Of a stretch of DNA of 64,000 bases, positions 1-8,650 are shown piece after piece. Under the pieces are notes generated by a model, which had not been told where the DNA came from, searched no databases, and saw only the letters and a program-made list of their open reading frames with translations. A program made the position numbers and the translations under genes. The stretch's first letter is position 1; each line of letters starts with the position of its first letter. Origin of the DNA: Pseudomonas sp. BP8 (GTDB lineage Bacteria > Pseudomonadota > Gammaproteobacteria > Pseudomonadales > Pseudomonadaceae); NCBI RefSeq assembly GCF_017875955.1, contig NZ_JAGINK010000001.1:4804501-4868500 (forward strand), written 5' to 3'.

Positions 1-159
1 GATGACCAGCTGGAATTCGTCGAGCTCAGCCAGATGACCCCGCAGGACCTGTTCAGCCGTGTCTGGGAGCAGGCCTACGGCAACCCGGTCGACGCGCAGA
101 CCCTGAGCGACTTCGCCCTGCTCTTGCAGGATGTCCAGCAGGAGGAGGAGCAGCCATGA
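1..159 (+). CDS. sbcD: Exonuclease subunit SbcD, C-terminal fragment
   Basis: Only the last 52 codons are inside the window; the gene starts upstream. Frame 1 is open from base 1 to a TGA at 157-159 and ends in a Gln/Glu-rich tail (LLQDVQQEEEQP). The stop overlaps the sbcC start in an ATGA, the usual coupling of these two genes. In the known SbcCD nuclease, SbcD is the Mn-dependent phosphoesterase that cuts hairpin and double-strand ends, while SbcC is the ATPase. Assignment rests mainly on position directly before an unmistakable sbcC; the fragment carries no catalytic motif. Confidence 0.85.
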   Translation, partial: DDQLEFVELSQMTPQDLFSRVWEQAYGNPVDAQTLSDFALLLQDVQQEEEQP

Positions 160-3100
160 AGATTCTCGCCATTCGCCTGAAAAACCTTGCCTCGCTGGCC
201 GGCCCGATCGACATCGACTTCACCGCCGAACCGCTGGCCAGTGCCGGCCTGTTCGCCATCACCGGCCCCACCGGCGCGGGCAAGAGCACCCTGCTCGACG
301 CCCTGTGCCTGGCGCTGTTTGGCACCGTGCCACGGCTCAATGCCATTGGCCGCGAAGCCAAGGTGCCTGACGCCGACGGCGAAATTCCGACCTACGACCC
401 GCGCAACCTGTTGCGCCGCGGTACCGGCAGTGGCTTTGCCGAGGTTGATTTCGTCGGCATCGACGGCCATCGCTACCGTGCCCGCTGGGAAGCCAACCGC
501 GCCCGCGACAAGGCCAACGGCAAACTCCAGCACAGCCGGCAAAGCCTCTACGACCTGGACGGCGAACAGCTGCTGGGCAGCGGCAAGAACGAATACAAGC
601 AACTGGTCGAGGCCCGCCTGGGGCTGAACTTCGAGCAGTTCACCCGCGCGGTGATGCTCGCCCAGAGCGAGTTCAGCGCCTTCCTCAAGGCAGACGACAA
701 AGAGCGCAGCGAGCTGCTCGAAAAGCTCACCAACACGGCGATCTACACCCGCCTCGGCCAGCGTGCCTTCAGCAAGGCCAAAGAAGCCGGCGACACCCAC
801 AACGCCCTCAAGGAGCGCGCCAGCCACCTGCTGCCGATGGCTGCAGAAGCTCGCGTCGAGCTCGACCAGCGCCTGGAGCAGGCCCAACAGGCCTTCAAGG
901 CCGAGCAGGCCCGCGAGCGTCAGCTGGAGCAGCAACGCGCCTGGCTCAACGAGCAGCAGCAACTGCAGGCGCAGCACAGCGCGGCCGAGCAGGCCTTGCA
1001 AGGCGCCGAGCTTGCCTGGCAGCAGTTGGCCGGCCAGCGCCAGGATCTGCAGCACCTGGAGCGCCTCGCCCCACAGCGCCACCAGTTTCATCGCCAACAG
1101 GCATTGGCCAGTCAACTCACGCCGCTGGCCGCCGCACTCGATGAGCAACAGCGCCAACAACACAGCCTGCAAGCCCGCACCCTGGAGCTGCAACAGGCGT
1201 TGGCAAACGCCCGCCAGTTAGCGGCCGATGCTCAGCGCGAGCAGGCCGACAGCGCCCCCCGGCTGCGCCAGGCCTTTGCCGCCCAGGACAATCTGGCCCG
1301 TCTCGACCAGGACTCCGCCAAGCTCAGCGTCGGCGCTCAACAGGCTGACCAGGCCGTCAATGAAGGCCAACAGCAACTGCAGCAACTCGAGCAACAGCAG
1401 CAGCGCAGCCAGCAACAGCTCACAGCCATCGACGCAGCGCTGGCCGACAGTGCCCCACTCGCCGCCCTTGGCAGTGCTTGGCAGGCTTATCGCGGCCAGT
1501 TGCAGCAACTGCTGCAGATCGGCAATCGGCTCAGCCAGGGCCGCGACGAACTGCCCGGCCTGCAAGCCCAGGCCAGCCAGGCCACTGCTCACCTGCAAGC
1601 GCAGCGCGACGCCTTCGAGGTGCTGTTCCGCGAAGCCGGCGCCGAACCGCACGCGCTGGCCGAACAACTCGACCTGCTCGGCACCCTGCTCCAGGAACAC
1701 CGCAAGCAACAGCGCGCCGTCGAAGAACTGTCGCGCCTGCACGCCCGTGAGCAAGAACTGCAACACAACATCGGTGAGCTAAACGAGCGGCAACAGCAAG
1801 GCTTGCAGCAGCGCGGGCAGTTGATCAACCAAGGCCAGGCAGCCAAAGCCGACCTGGAAGCCGCCGAGCAGGCACTGACCCTCACCCGCCAACTGCTGGA
1901 ACGTCAGCGCCTGGCGCGCAACACCAGTGTCGAAGAGCTGCGCGGGCAACTGCGCGATGGCGAGCCCTGCCCGGTTTGCGGCAGTGCCGAGCATCCGTTC
2001 CACCAGCCCGAGGCGCTCCTGCACAGCCTCGGCCTCCACGACCAGGCCGAAGAAGCGGCGGCCCTGGCACGGGTAGAGGGGCTCAATAGCCGCTTGATCG
2101 ACCTGCGCACGCAGGTCGGCATGGTCAATGGCCAGGTCAAGGAATACCAGCACCAGCAGGCGCAATTGGGCGAGCAGCTGCAACCGCTGCAACAGCAACT
2201 CCAGGCCCACGCCTTGTGGCCGTCGCTCAGTGCCCAGAACGATCAGACCCGCAGTGCCTGGCTGGACAACCAACTGCGGCGCCTCGACGCCGAAATCAGC
2301 CGCGATGAACAGCGCCAGAGCGCCCTGCTGAGCCTGCAGAAGGACGCCGCCCGCCTCACCCAGCAACTGCAGGCCGCCACCGAGGCGCAACAGCAGGGGC
2401 AACGCCGTCTCGAACAGCAGCATCAGGCCATGGCCGCCGACCAGGAGCGCCTCGACCAGGCACTCGCCGAGTTTGCCGGGGTATTGCCCGCAGACATCCT
2501 CCAGGCCCTGCGTGACGAGCCGGCCCACGCCTTCCTCGCGCTCGACCAGCAAGTTGCCCAGCGCCTGCAGCAGTTGCAGCAGCAACAGGACGAGCAACAG
2601 GAGCAGCAGCAACGCCAGCAACAGCTGGAACGCCTGCGCGACCAGCAGCAGACGCGCCAGGAGCGCCAGGCCGAGCTGCAGCAGCACGTCGCCGGGCTTG
2701 CCGAGCAGCAGCAACAGGCGCGTGCCACGCTAGCCGAACTGCTGGGCGAACATGCCAACGCCGAAACCTGGCAGAGCCACCTCGAACAGCGCGTTAACCA
2801 TGCCCGCGCCAGTGAAGCCAGCACCGCCCAAGCCTTGCAGGATGCCCATAGCGAAGGCCTGCAACTGGCGGGCGAACTCAAGGCCAACCAGCAGCGTCGC
2901 GAGGCACTCGAGCAGGAACACCTGGCCTTGGAAGGTCAGATCAGCCAATGGCGCACAGATCATCCCGAACTCGATGACCAGGGGCTGAGCCGTCTGCTGG
3001 CCGTTGATGACACCGCCTTGGGCGAACTGCGCGAGCAGTTGCAAGGGGCACAAAAAGCCATCGAGCAAGGCCGCGTACTGCTCGAGGAGCGCACCCAGCG

Positions 3101-3800
3101 CCTGCAGCAGCACAACGACCAGGCCAAGGGCGAAATACCCGGCGACGAACTGGAGCAAATCCTCGCGACGCTGCAGCAGCAACTCACCGTTCATGAGCAG
3201 CAGTGCGCCGAACTGCGGGCGCAACAGGCCGACGACCAGCGCCGCCAGCAAGCGCACCAGGCCCTGGCGGAAGAAATCGAACAGGCCTACCAGCAATGGC
3301 AGCGCTGGGCGCGCCTGAATGCCTTGATCGGCTCGGCCTCTGGCGACGTGTTCCGCAAGATCGCCCAAGGCTACAACCTCGACCTGCTGCTGCACCACGC
3401 CAACAGCCAGCTGCGCCAGCTCGCCAAGCGCTACCGCCTCAAGCGCGGCGGCAGCGCCCTCGGCCTGCTGGTGCTGGACACCGAGATGGGCGATGAACTG
3501 CGCTCGGTGCATTCGTTGTCGGGTGGCGAAACCTTCCTGGTGTCGCTGGCCTTGGCCCTGGGCCTGGCGTCGATGGCGTCGAGCACGCTGCGGATCGAAT
3601 CGCTGTTCATCGACGAAGGCTTTGGCAGCCTTGATCCGGAGTCGCTGCAACTGGCCATGGACGCCCTCGACGGGCTGCAGGCTCAGGGCCGCAAGGTCGC
3701 GGTGATTTCCCATGTGCAGGAAATGCACGAGCGGATTCCGGTGCAGATCCAGGTGCGCCGCCAGGGCAATGGCCTGAGCGAGGTGGAGGTCTGCGGATGA
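156..3800 (+). CDS. sbcC: Exonuclease subunit SbcC (SMC-like ATPase)
   Basis: 1214 residues, the size expected of SbcC/Rad50 proteins. An N-terminal ATPase half has the Walker A motif GPTGAGKST near residues 39-47. A long Gln-rich coiled coil is interrupted near residue 605 by CPVC, the zinc-hook motif that dimerises the arms. The C-terminal half has the ABC signature LSGGE and a Walker B segment ending in LFIDEGFGSLD. With SbcD it would process hairpins and blocked double-strand ends at the nucleoid. The segment around 2540-2660 is an extreme run of CAG/CAA codons (QQLQQQQDEQQEQQQ), longer than coiled-coil function obviously needs. Start is the ATG in the ATGA overlap with sbcD; the stop overlaps the next gene in the same way. 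Confidence 0.97.
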   Translation: MKILAIRLKNLASLAGPIDIDFTAEPLASAGLFAITGPTGAGKSTLLDALCLALFGTVPRLNAIGREAKVPDADGEIPTYDPRNLLRRGTGSGFAEVDFVGIDGHRYRARWEANRARDKANGKLQHSRQSLYDLDGEQLLGSGKNEYKQLVEARLGLNFEQFTRAVMLAQSEFSAFLKADDKERSELLEKLTNTAIYTRLGQRAFSKAKEAGDTHNALKERASHLLPMAAEARVELDQRLEQAQQAFKAEQARERQLEQQRAWLNEQQQLQAQHSAAEQALQGAELAWQQLAGQRQDLQHLERLAPQRHQFHRQQALASQLTPLAAALDEQQRQQHSLQARTLELQQALANARQLAADAQREQADSAPRLRQAFAAQDNLARLDQDSAKLSVGAQQADQAVNEGQQQLQQLEQQQQRSQQQLTAIDAALADSAPLAALGSAWQAYRGQLQQLLQIGNRLSQGRDELPGLQAQASQATAHLQAQRDAFEVLFREAGAEPHALAEQLDLLGTLLQEHRKQQRAVEELSRLHAREQELQHNIGELNERQQQGLQQRGQLINQGQAAKADLEAAEQALTLTRQLLERQRLARNTSVEELRGQLRDGEPCPVCGSAEHPFHQPEALLHSLGLHDQAEEAAALARVEGLNSRLIDLRTQVGMVNGQVKEYQHQQAQLGEQLQPLQQQLQAHALWPSLSAQNDQTRSAWLDNQLRRLDAEISRDEQRQSALLSLQKDAARLTQQLQAATEAQQQGQRRLEQQHQAMAADQERLDQALAEFAGVLPADILQALRDEPAHAFLALDQQVAQRLQQLQQQQDEQQEQQQRQQQLERLRDQQQTRQERQAELQQHVAGLAEQQQQARATLAELLGEHANAETWQSHLEQRVNHARASEASTAQALQDAHSEGLQLAGELKANQQRREALEQEHLALEGQISQWRTDHPELDDQGLSRLLAVDDTALGELREQLQGAQKAIEQGRVLLEERTQRLQQHNDQAKGEIPGDELEQILATLQQQLTVHEQQCAELRAQQADDQRRQQAHQALAEEIEQAYQQWQRWARLNALIGSASGDVFRKIAQGYNLDLLLHHANSQLRQLAKRYRLKRGGSALGLLVLDTEMGDELRSVHSLSGGETFLVSLALALGLASMASSTLRIESLFIDEGFGSLDPESLQLAMDALDGLQAQGRKVAVISHVQEMHERIPVQIQVRRQGNGLSEVEVCG

Positions 3801-4390
3801 TCCTCTACTCGTTCCGCCGCTGCCCTTGGGCCATGCGCGCGCGTTTGGCGCTGCGCTATGCCGGGTGCGCCGTCGAGGTGTGTGAGGTGGCCATGAAAAA
3901 CAAGCCTGCCGAACTGCTGGCACTGTCGCCCAAGGGCACGGTGCCGGTGCTGGATACCGGCGCGGGTGTGTTCGAAGAGAGCCTGGACATCATGCGTTGG
4001 GCCCTCAACCAGAGCGACCCGCAGGATTGGCGCCTGCTGGCCGAGCCTGCTGCGGCGCAGCGGGCCGATGCACTGATTGCCCGCAACGACAGCACGTTCA
4101 AGGCGCAGGTAAACCTCTACAAGTACGCCGAGCGCTATCCACAGCATTCACGCGCGCATTACCGCCAGCAGGCAGAGACCTGGCTGGCGGAGTTGGAGGG
4201 ACTGCTAGAGGGACGGCCTTATCTGTTCGCCGACCACCCGAGCCTGGCCGATGCCGCCCTGCTGCCGTTGATGCGCCAGTTTGCCGGGGTCGAACCGCAA
4301 TGGTTCGCCGAGGCGCCTTATCCGCGGCTGCGCAGTTGGTTGCAAGGGTGGCTACAGTCGGCGTTATTTCAGGCGATCATGGCGCGCTGA
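3797..4390 (+). CDS. Glutathione S-transferase-like protein
   Basis: 197 residues. The N-terminus reads as a thioredoxin-fold GST domain, with a cysteine at residue 9 in a CPWAMR motif, as in omega-type or glutaredoxin-like GSTs, and the VPVLD cis-proline segment followed by FEESLDI, which normally contacts glutathione. The rest is helical with the GST C-terminal pattern (FADHPSLADAALLP). The ATGA overlap with sbcC implies cotranscription. Substrate is unknown; conjugation, reduction of mixed disulfides or a stress role are all possible. It converges on the lactonase-like gene with a 12-bp gap. Confidence 0.85.
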   Translation: MILYSFRRCPWAMRARLALRYAGCAVEVCEVAMKNKPAELLALSPKGTVPVLDTGAGVFEESLDIMRWALNQSDPQDWRLLAEPAAAQRADALIARNDSTFKAQVNLYKYAERYPQHSRAHYRQQAETWLAELEGLLEGRPYLFADHPSLADAALLPLMRQFAGVEPQWFAEAPYPRLRSWLQGWLQSALFQAIMAR

Positions 4391-4402
4391 GTCGATTGAT
4401 GG

Positions 4403-5536
4403 TCACTCCAGAAACTTGAGATCGGAAGGCGCATCCTGAGCCAGTTTCTGCACCGTCTCGCCCAGCTTGCCACTGCGCGGGTCGCGGCGCATGACGACGA
4501 TCTGGTTGCTCTTCTGGTTGGCGACCAAGAGGAAGTTGCCGCTTGGATCGAGGGCAAACTCACGGGGGTGATCACCCTCCACCGAACGCCGCTGCAAAAC
4601 GCTCAGCTCGCCGTTGTCCTTGCCTACCGCAAATACCACGATCTCGTTGGCCGTGCCGCGGTTGCTGACATACAGAAAACGCCCATCGACCGACAGATGC
4701 AGACCGCCCGACGCTTTTGCGGCAACATCATTGCTCGCCGTAAGCGCAAGCCGCTGACGCTCGGCAAGCGCGCCATCCTCGACCGCGAACATCACCACTT
4801 CACCGCTCATTTCGAGGGTGAGATAAGCATGCAGACCTTTGGCATCGAACAACAGGTGCCGCGGCCCGCTGCCTGGCGGCAGGCTCACCGACGCAGGGAT
4901 CGCCGGGCTCAACGGTTTTACAGTGCTGGCGCCGTCGTAGCGATAGATGAACACCTTGTCTGCACCCAGATCGCTCGCGTACAGATGGCGACCGTCGGGT
5001 GACGGCACCAGCGAGTGCACATGGGCACCGGCCTGACGCTCCGGATTGACCTTGCTCGGGGTGTGCCGCGCCTGCTGCACCAATGGCGCAAGCTTGCCAT
5101 CCTTGGCTACCGGGATCACCACGAGACTGCCGCCCGGATCGGGCGCCACGGCGTAGTTGGCGACGAACAGGTAGCGCTGGTCGTGGCTGAGGCTGGCGTG
5201 GGTCGGCTCGTCACCTTGGCTGGCGACCTGATTCAGCGGCTTGATCTCGCCTTTGGCGCTGAGGGCGAAGCTGCTGACATGGCCCTGCGGCGTTTCATTG
5301 ACCGCGAACAGCAGGCGCTGGTCGGCAGACAACACCAGCCACGACGGGCTCACGCTGTTGACCACCTGCAAGGGTTTGGCTTCGATCTGGCCGCTCTGGC
5401 TGTCAAAGTGGTAGCGATAGATGCCTTGGCTAGCCCCATCGGTATAACTGCCTACCAGTAACGTCGCGGCATGCGCATCGAGAAACAGGCTCATCAGACT
5501 AGCGCTCAGCAGGCGCTTCCAGGTCCGGCTCTTCAT
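4403..5536 (-). CDS. Secreted lactonase-family beta-propeller protein
   Basis: About 377 residues, most of it repeated propeller blades of the lactonase (Pfam Lactonase, 6-phosphogluconolactonase-like YbhE) type: LLVGSYTDGASQGIYRY, LYASDLGADKVFIYRYD, FLYVSNRGTANEIVVF, FLLVANQKSNQIVVM. A signal peptide is visible (KRLLSASLMSLFLDAHA), so the product is probably exported, unlike the cytoplasmic pentose-phosphate lactonase. The start is uncertain: the frame opens at 5554 with several in-frame ATGs (5554, 5548, 5539, 5536) and no clear Shine-Dalgarno; 5536 gives the most normal signal peptide. All choices overlap the stop of the upstream gene by about 38-56 bp, so translational coupling is likely. 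The true substrate cannot be read from sequence. Confidence 0.85.
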   Translation of the reverse strand: MKSRTWKRLLSASLMSLFLDAHAATLLVGSYTDGASQGIYRYHFDSQSGQIEAKPLQVVNSVSPSWLVLSADQRLLFAVNETPQGHVSSFALSAKGEIKPLNQVASQGDEPTHASLSHDQRYLFVANYAVAPDPGGSLVVIPVAKDGKLAPLVQQARHTPSKVNPERQAGAHVHSLVPSPDGRHLYASDLGADKVFIYRYDGASTVKPLSPAIPASVSLPPGSGPRHLLFDAKGLHAYLTLEMSGEVVMFAVEDGALAERQRLALTASNDVAAKASGGLHLSVDGRFLYVSNRGTANEIVVFAVGKDNGELSVLQRRSVEGDHPREFALDPSGNFLLVANQKSNQIVVMRRDPRSGKLGETVQKLAQDAPSDLKFLE

Positions 5537-5804
5537 CATCGTAGTCATCTTCATCGTCGTCCGAGGCGCTCACGGCACTCATACAGACTAGCTGATGCTC
5601 ACCCTGGTCATCGTTGAGGCGCCATTCGTCACCCGCGCCGACTGCCGCGGCAACTTGTTCGGCGGTGAATTTCCAGCGCTTGAGGTCGCGACCGTCCATA
5701 CACTCGACCAACAGGCCTTTGGCGTCGAAGGTGAAGTCAAAGGCGTGCAGGCCGTCGATCAGGAGCATATCGCTGGATTCGAGGGCGGTGGCGAGGGTGG
5801 TCAT
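5499..5804 (-). CDS. Small acidic protein, DUF5629-like
   Basis: 101 residues starting at the ATG at 5804; the open frame extends upstream into repeat sequence, but the coding part begins MTTLATALESSD. The body (DGLHAFDFTFDAKGLLVECMDGRDLKRWKFT) resembles the Pseudomonas family annotated DUF5629. The C-terminus is very acidic (DDDEDDYDDEEPD) and predicts a disordered tail. No enzymatic motif and no membrane segment are visible, so it is probably a cytoplasmic protein of unknown role. Its last 38-56 bp are also the start region of the lactonase-like gene in another frame. The family name is from memory of the sequence type and is less certain than the gene itself. Confidence 0.8.
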   Translation of the reverse strand: MTTLATALESSDMLLIDGLHAFDFTFDAKGLLVECMDGRDLKRWKFTAEQVAAAVGAGDEWRLNDDQGEHQLVCMSAVSASDDDEDDYDDEEPDLEAPAER

Positions 5805-5872
5805 GGCAGTACCTGAAGGGTAAAGACCGGCATTATACCTGTGGGCCGAGCTGTCGCGCATACCCTGAAGGC

Positions 5873-6218
5873 GCGGGCTTGTCCCGCGAAGAGGCCGGGC
5901 CAGGCAGCGTGGGGGATGGCACCGGCTTTGCCGGTGTTCGCGGGGCAAGCCCGCTCCTACAGGATTAGTGATTGCCTGGGGACAGTGGTAAGCCATCGCG
6001 CAGGCATGGCGCCCACAAAATCTGTAGGAGCGGGCTTGTCCCGCGAAGAGGCCGGCCCACGCAGCGTGGGGGATGGCACCGGCTTTGCCGGTGTTCGCGG
6101 GGCAAGCCCGCTCCTACAGGAATAGTGATTGCCTGGGGACAGTGGTCAGCCTTCGCGCAGGCATGGCGCCCACAAAATCTGTAGGAGCGGGCTTGCCCCG
6201 CGAAGAGGCCGGCCCGGC
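5873..6218. repeat. 157-bp tandem repeat carrying REP palindromes
   Basis: The core GCGGGCTTG(T/C)CCCGCG begins at 5873, 6030 and 6187, giving an exact period of 157 bp over two full copies and a partial third. Each unit holds an inverted REP pair (forward core, about 55 bp containing GCACCGGCTTTGCCGGTG, reverse core) followed by about 65 bp with TGATTGCCTGGGGACAGTGG. Copies differ at only a few bases. It fills the 446-bp gap between two genes; translated frames here are repeat artefacts. Confidence 0.9.
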
Positions 6219-6250
6219 CGCGCGCAGAGCTACCCCCGATACCACACCGC

Positions 6251-8650
6251 TCAATGGGCAAAGATCGAACCGCCCTCCTTGCCCGCCAGCTTCTCCGGCT
6301 TGATCAGGAACCGTGCCAACGCCGGCAACAGCCACAACGCGCCAAACATGTTCCACAGCAGCATGAAGGTCAGCATCAAGCCCATGTCCGCCTGGAACTT
6401 GATCGCCGAGAAGATCCAGGTACACACACCGATCGCCAGGCACAGGCCGGTAAACAACACCGCCTTGCCGGTGGAGCGCAAGGTCTGGTAATAGGCCTCC
6501 TGCAACGGCAGGCCCGCGCGCAGGAAGCTTTCCAGGCGGCTGTAGATGTAGATCCCGTAGTCGACGCCGATGCCTACCCCCAGCGCCACCACCGGCAAGG
6601 TCGCGACCTTGACGCCAATGCCCATGAACGCCATCAGCGCGTTGCCCAACACCGAGGTCAGCACCAGCGGCAGGACGATGCACAAGGTGGCGGCAAATGA
6701 TCGGAAGGTGATCAGGCACATGATCGCCACGCACAGGTAGACCAGGATCAGGATGGTCAGCTCGGCCGACTTGATCACCTCGTTGGTGGCTGCTTCGATG
6801 CCAGCGTTGCCAGCGGCCAACAAGAACTGCAAACCGTCTTTGTTATGCGTGTCGGCAAATGCCTTGGCCGCTGCGGTTACCCCCTCCAGCGTTTCAGCCT
6901 TGTGGTCGTTGAGGAATACCAGCACCGGCGCCAGCGAGCAGTCGGCGTTGTACAGACCGTCAGCACGGGCAATGGAGCTGTTGAGCACGTCGGGGTTGCG
7001 CGACAGGGTCTCCCACTTCAGGTTGCCCTCGTTCATGCCCTTGATCATCTGCTTGGACACGGTCACCAGGGAAATTGCCGACTGCACTCCCGGGGTGTTC
7101 TGCATGGTCCACATCAGTTCATCGATCGGTGCCATGGTCGAGTGGATCGAGCAGCTCTCCGAGGGCGTCTTGACCATGATCACCAGAACATCGGAGCTGG
7201 TCGAATAATTACTGATGATGAAGTGGTTGTCCTGGTTGTAGCGCGAATCCGGACGCAGCTCCGGCGCGCCCTGGTCAAGGTCACCGATCTTCAGGTTCTG
7301 GCTGTACCAGAGCCCACCGGCGAACGCCACCAGGGCCAGAGCGATGGATACCGGCGCCACCTTGGGGCTGGCGAAATTCGCCAGCAGGCGCCAGAACGGG
7401 TGCTCGCGGGTTGCGTCCTTCTTGCTGCGCTCGATGGCTTTCTTGCTGATACCCACGTAGGAGATCGCCACTGGCAGCAGGATCAGGTTGGTGAAGACGA
7501 TCACCGCGACGCCGATCGAGGCGCCGATGGCCAGTTCGCGGATTACCCCGATGTCGATGATCAGCAGGGTGATAAAGCCCACGGCGTCGGCAAGAATGGC
7601 GATCATCCCGGGCAGGAACAGTTGCCGGAACGTACGCCGGGCGGCGGTCAGGGCATTGTCGGCACCGCTCGATTGCAAGGCGATGCCGTTGATCTTCTGC
7701 ACCCCGTGCGAGATGCCGATGGCGAAGATCAGGAACGGCACCAGCATCGAGTAAGGGTCCAGGCCAAAGCCCACCGCATGCATCAGGCCCAGTTGCCAGA
7801 CCACCGCCACCAGGGTGGTGATGAGCACGGCAATGGTGCTGCGTACACACCAGGTAAACCAGTACAGCAGGATGCAGGTGATCACCAGCGCCACGCCAAA
7901 GAACAGCGCGACCATCACCAGGCCATCGATCAGGTCGCCGACTTTTTTCGCAAAGCCGACAATGTGGATCTTCACGTTGGGGTTCTGCGCCTGGAACTTG
8001 TCGCGGATCTTCTCTTCCAGCTGATGGGAAAACTGCTGGTAATCGAGCTTGATCTGGCGACCCTGGTCTTGCGGGTCCGGGTAGCTTTCGAGCAACGGCA
8101 CGTCGACGATGCTCGACTTGAAGTTGTTGGCCACCAGACGGCCGACCTGGCCCGACTTGAGGACGTTGTCACGCAACTTGTCGAGGCTATCATCCGAGCC
8201 GTTATAGGTATTGGGGATCACCTCACCGCCAGCGAAGCCCTCCTCGGTTACCTCGGTCCAGCGCACGCTGGGGCTCCACAACGACTTCAAGCCGGCGCGA
8301 TCGACGCCGGGAATATAGAACACCTCGTCATGGATCTGACGCAGGGTCTCCATGTAGTCCTTGTCGAAGATGTCGCCGTTGACCGCCTCGACCGAGATAC
8401 GCACGGTATTGCCGAGGTTGGCCAGGTCGTTGCGGTGCTCGAGCATCTGTTCGATGAACGGGTGCTGCAGCGGGATCATCTTTTCGAAGCTGGTCGAGGG
8501 ACGAATCTGCGTGGCCTGCCAGAACAGGAAAATGCTCACCAGCAGGCACAGGCCGATCACCACCGGTCGGTTGTTGAAGATCAGGCGCTCGAGCAGCGTG
8601 GTCTTGTCCTGGTCGTGCTGGTGCATGTCAAAGCTCTCCCGGCGAGTCAT
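6251..8650 (-). CDS. RND/MMPL-family exporter
   Basis: 799 residues with the layout of one-polypeptide RND exporters of the MMPL type. There is one membrane helix near residues 33-47 and a large periplasmic loop. A block of helices spans about 225-400 (VALFFGVALVITCILLYW, LVPFLIFAIGISHGVQ). A second single helix, second loop and final helix block lie near 430-450 and 635-780 (VVALGVGIGVDYGIYIYSR, the usual sterol-sensing-like segment). Such proteins export lipids or hydrophobic compounds across the inner membrane using the proton gradient. The ATG at 8650 overlaps the stop of the propeller gene (ATGA); an alternative ATG at 8626 also has a GGGAG upstream. In other pseudomonads similar exporters sit with DUF1302 and DUF1329 outer-membrane/periplasmic genes; those are absent here. 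Confidence 0.92.
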   Translation of the reverse strand: MTRRESFDMHQHDQDKTTLLERLIFNNRPVVIGLCLLVSIFLFWQATQIRPSTSFEKMIPLQHPFIEQMLEHRNDLANLGNTVRISVEAVNGDIFDKDYMETLRQIHDEVFYIPGVDRAGLKSLWSPSVRWTEVTEEGFAGGEVIPNTYNGSDDSLDKLRDNVLKSGQVGRLVANNFKSSIVDVPLLESYPDPQDQGRQIKLDYQQFSHQLEEKIRDKFQAQNPNVKIHIVGFAKKVGDLIDGLVMVALFFGVALVITCILLYWFTWCVRSTIAVLITTLVAVVWQLGLMHAVGFGLDPYSMLVPFLIFAIGISHGVQKINGIALQSSGADNALTAARRTFRQLFLPGMIAILADAVGFITLLIIDIGVIRELAIGASIGVAVIVFTNLILLPVAISYVGISKKAIERSKKDATREHPFWRLLANFASPKVAPVSIALALVAFAGGLWYSQNLKIGDLDQGAPELRPDSRYNQDNHFIISNYSTSSDVLVIMVKTPSESCSIHSTMAPIDELMWTMQNTPGVQSAISLVTVSKQMIKGMNEGNLKWETLSRNPDVLNSSIARADGLYNADCSLAPVLVFLNDHKAETLEGVTAAAKAFADTHNKDGLQFLLAAGNAGIEAATNEVIKSAELTILILVYLCVAIMCLITFRSFAATLCIVLPLVLTSVLGNALMAFMGIGVKVATLPVVALGVGIGVDYGIYIYSRLESFLRAGLPLQEAYYQTLRSTGKAVLFTGLCLAIGVCTWIFSAIKFQADMGLMLTFMLLWNMFGALWLLPALARFLIKPEKLAGKEGGSIFAH

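Noticed and set aside
5873..6218. CRISPR array
   Set aside because: The repeated unit is 157 bp with near-identical content throughout and no unique spacers; no cas genes nearby.
5841..6303. Several 70-100-residue frames in the 5.9-6.3 kb repeat
   Set aside because: They repeat the same translated REP sequence on both strands; the frames exist because the palindrome lacks stops.
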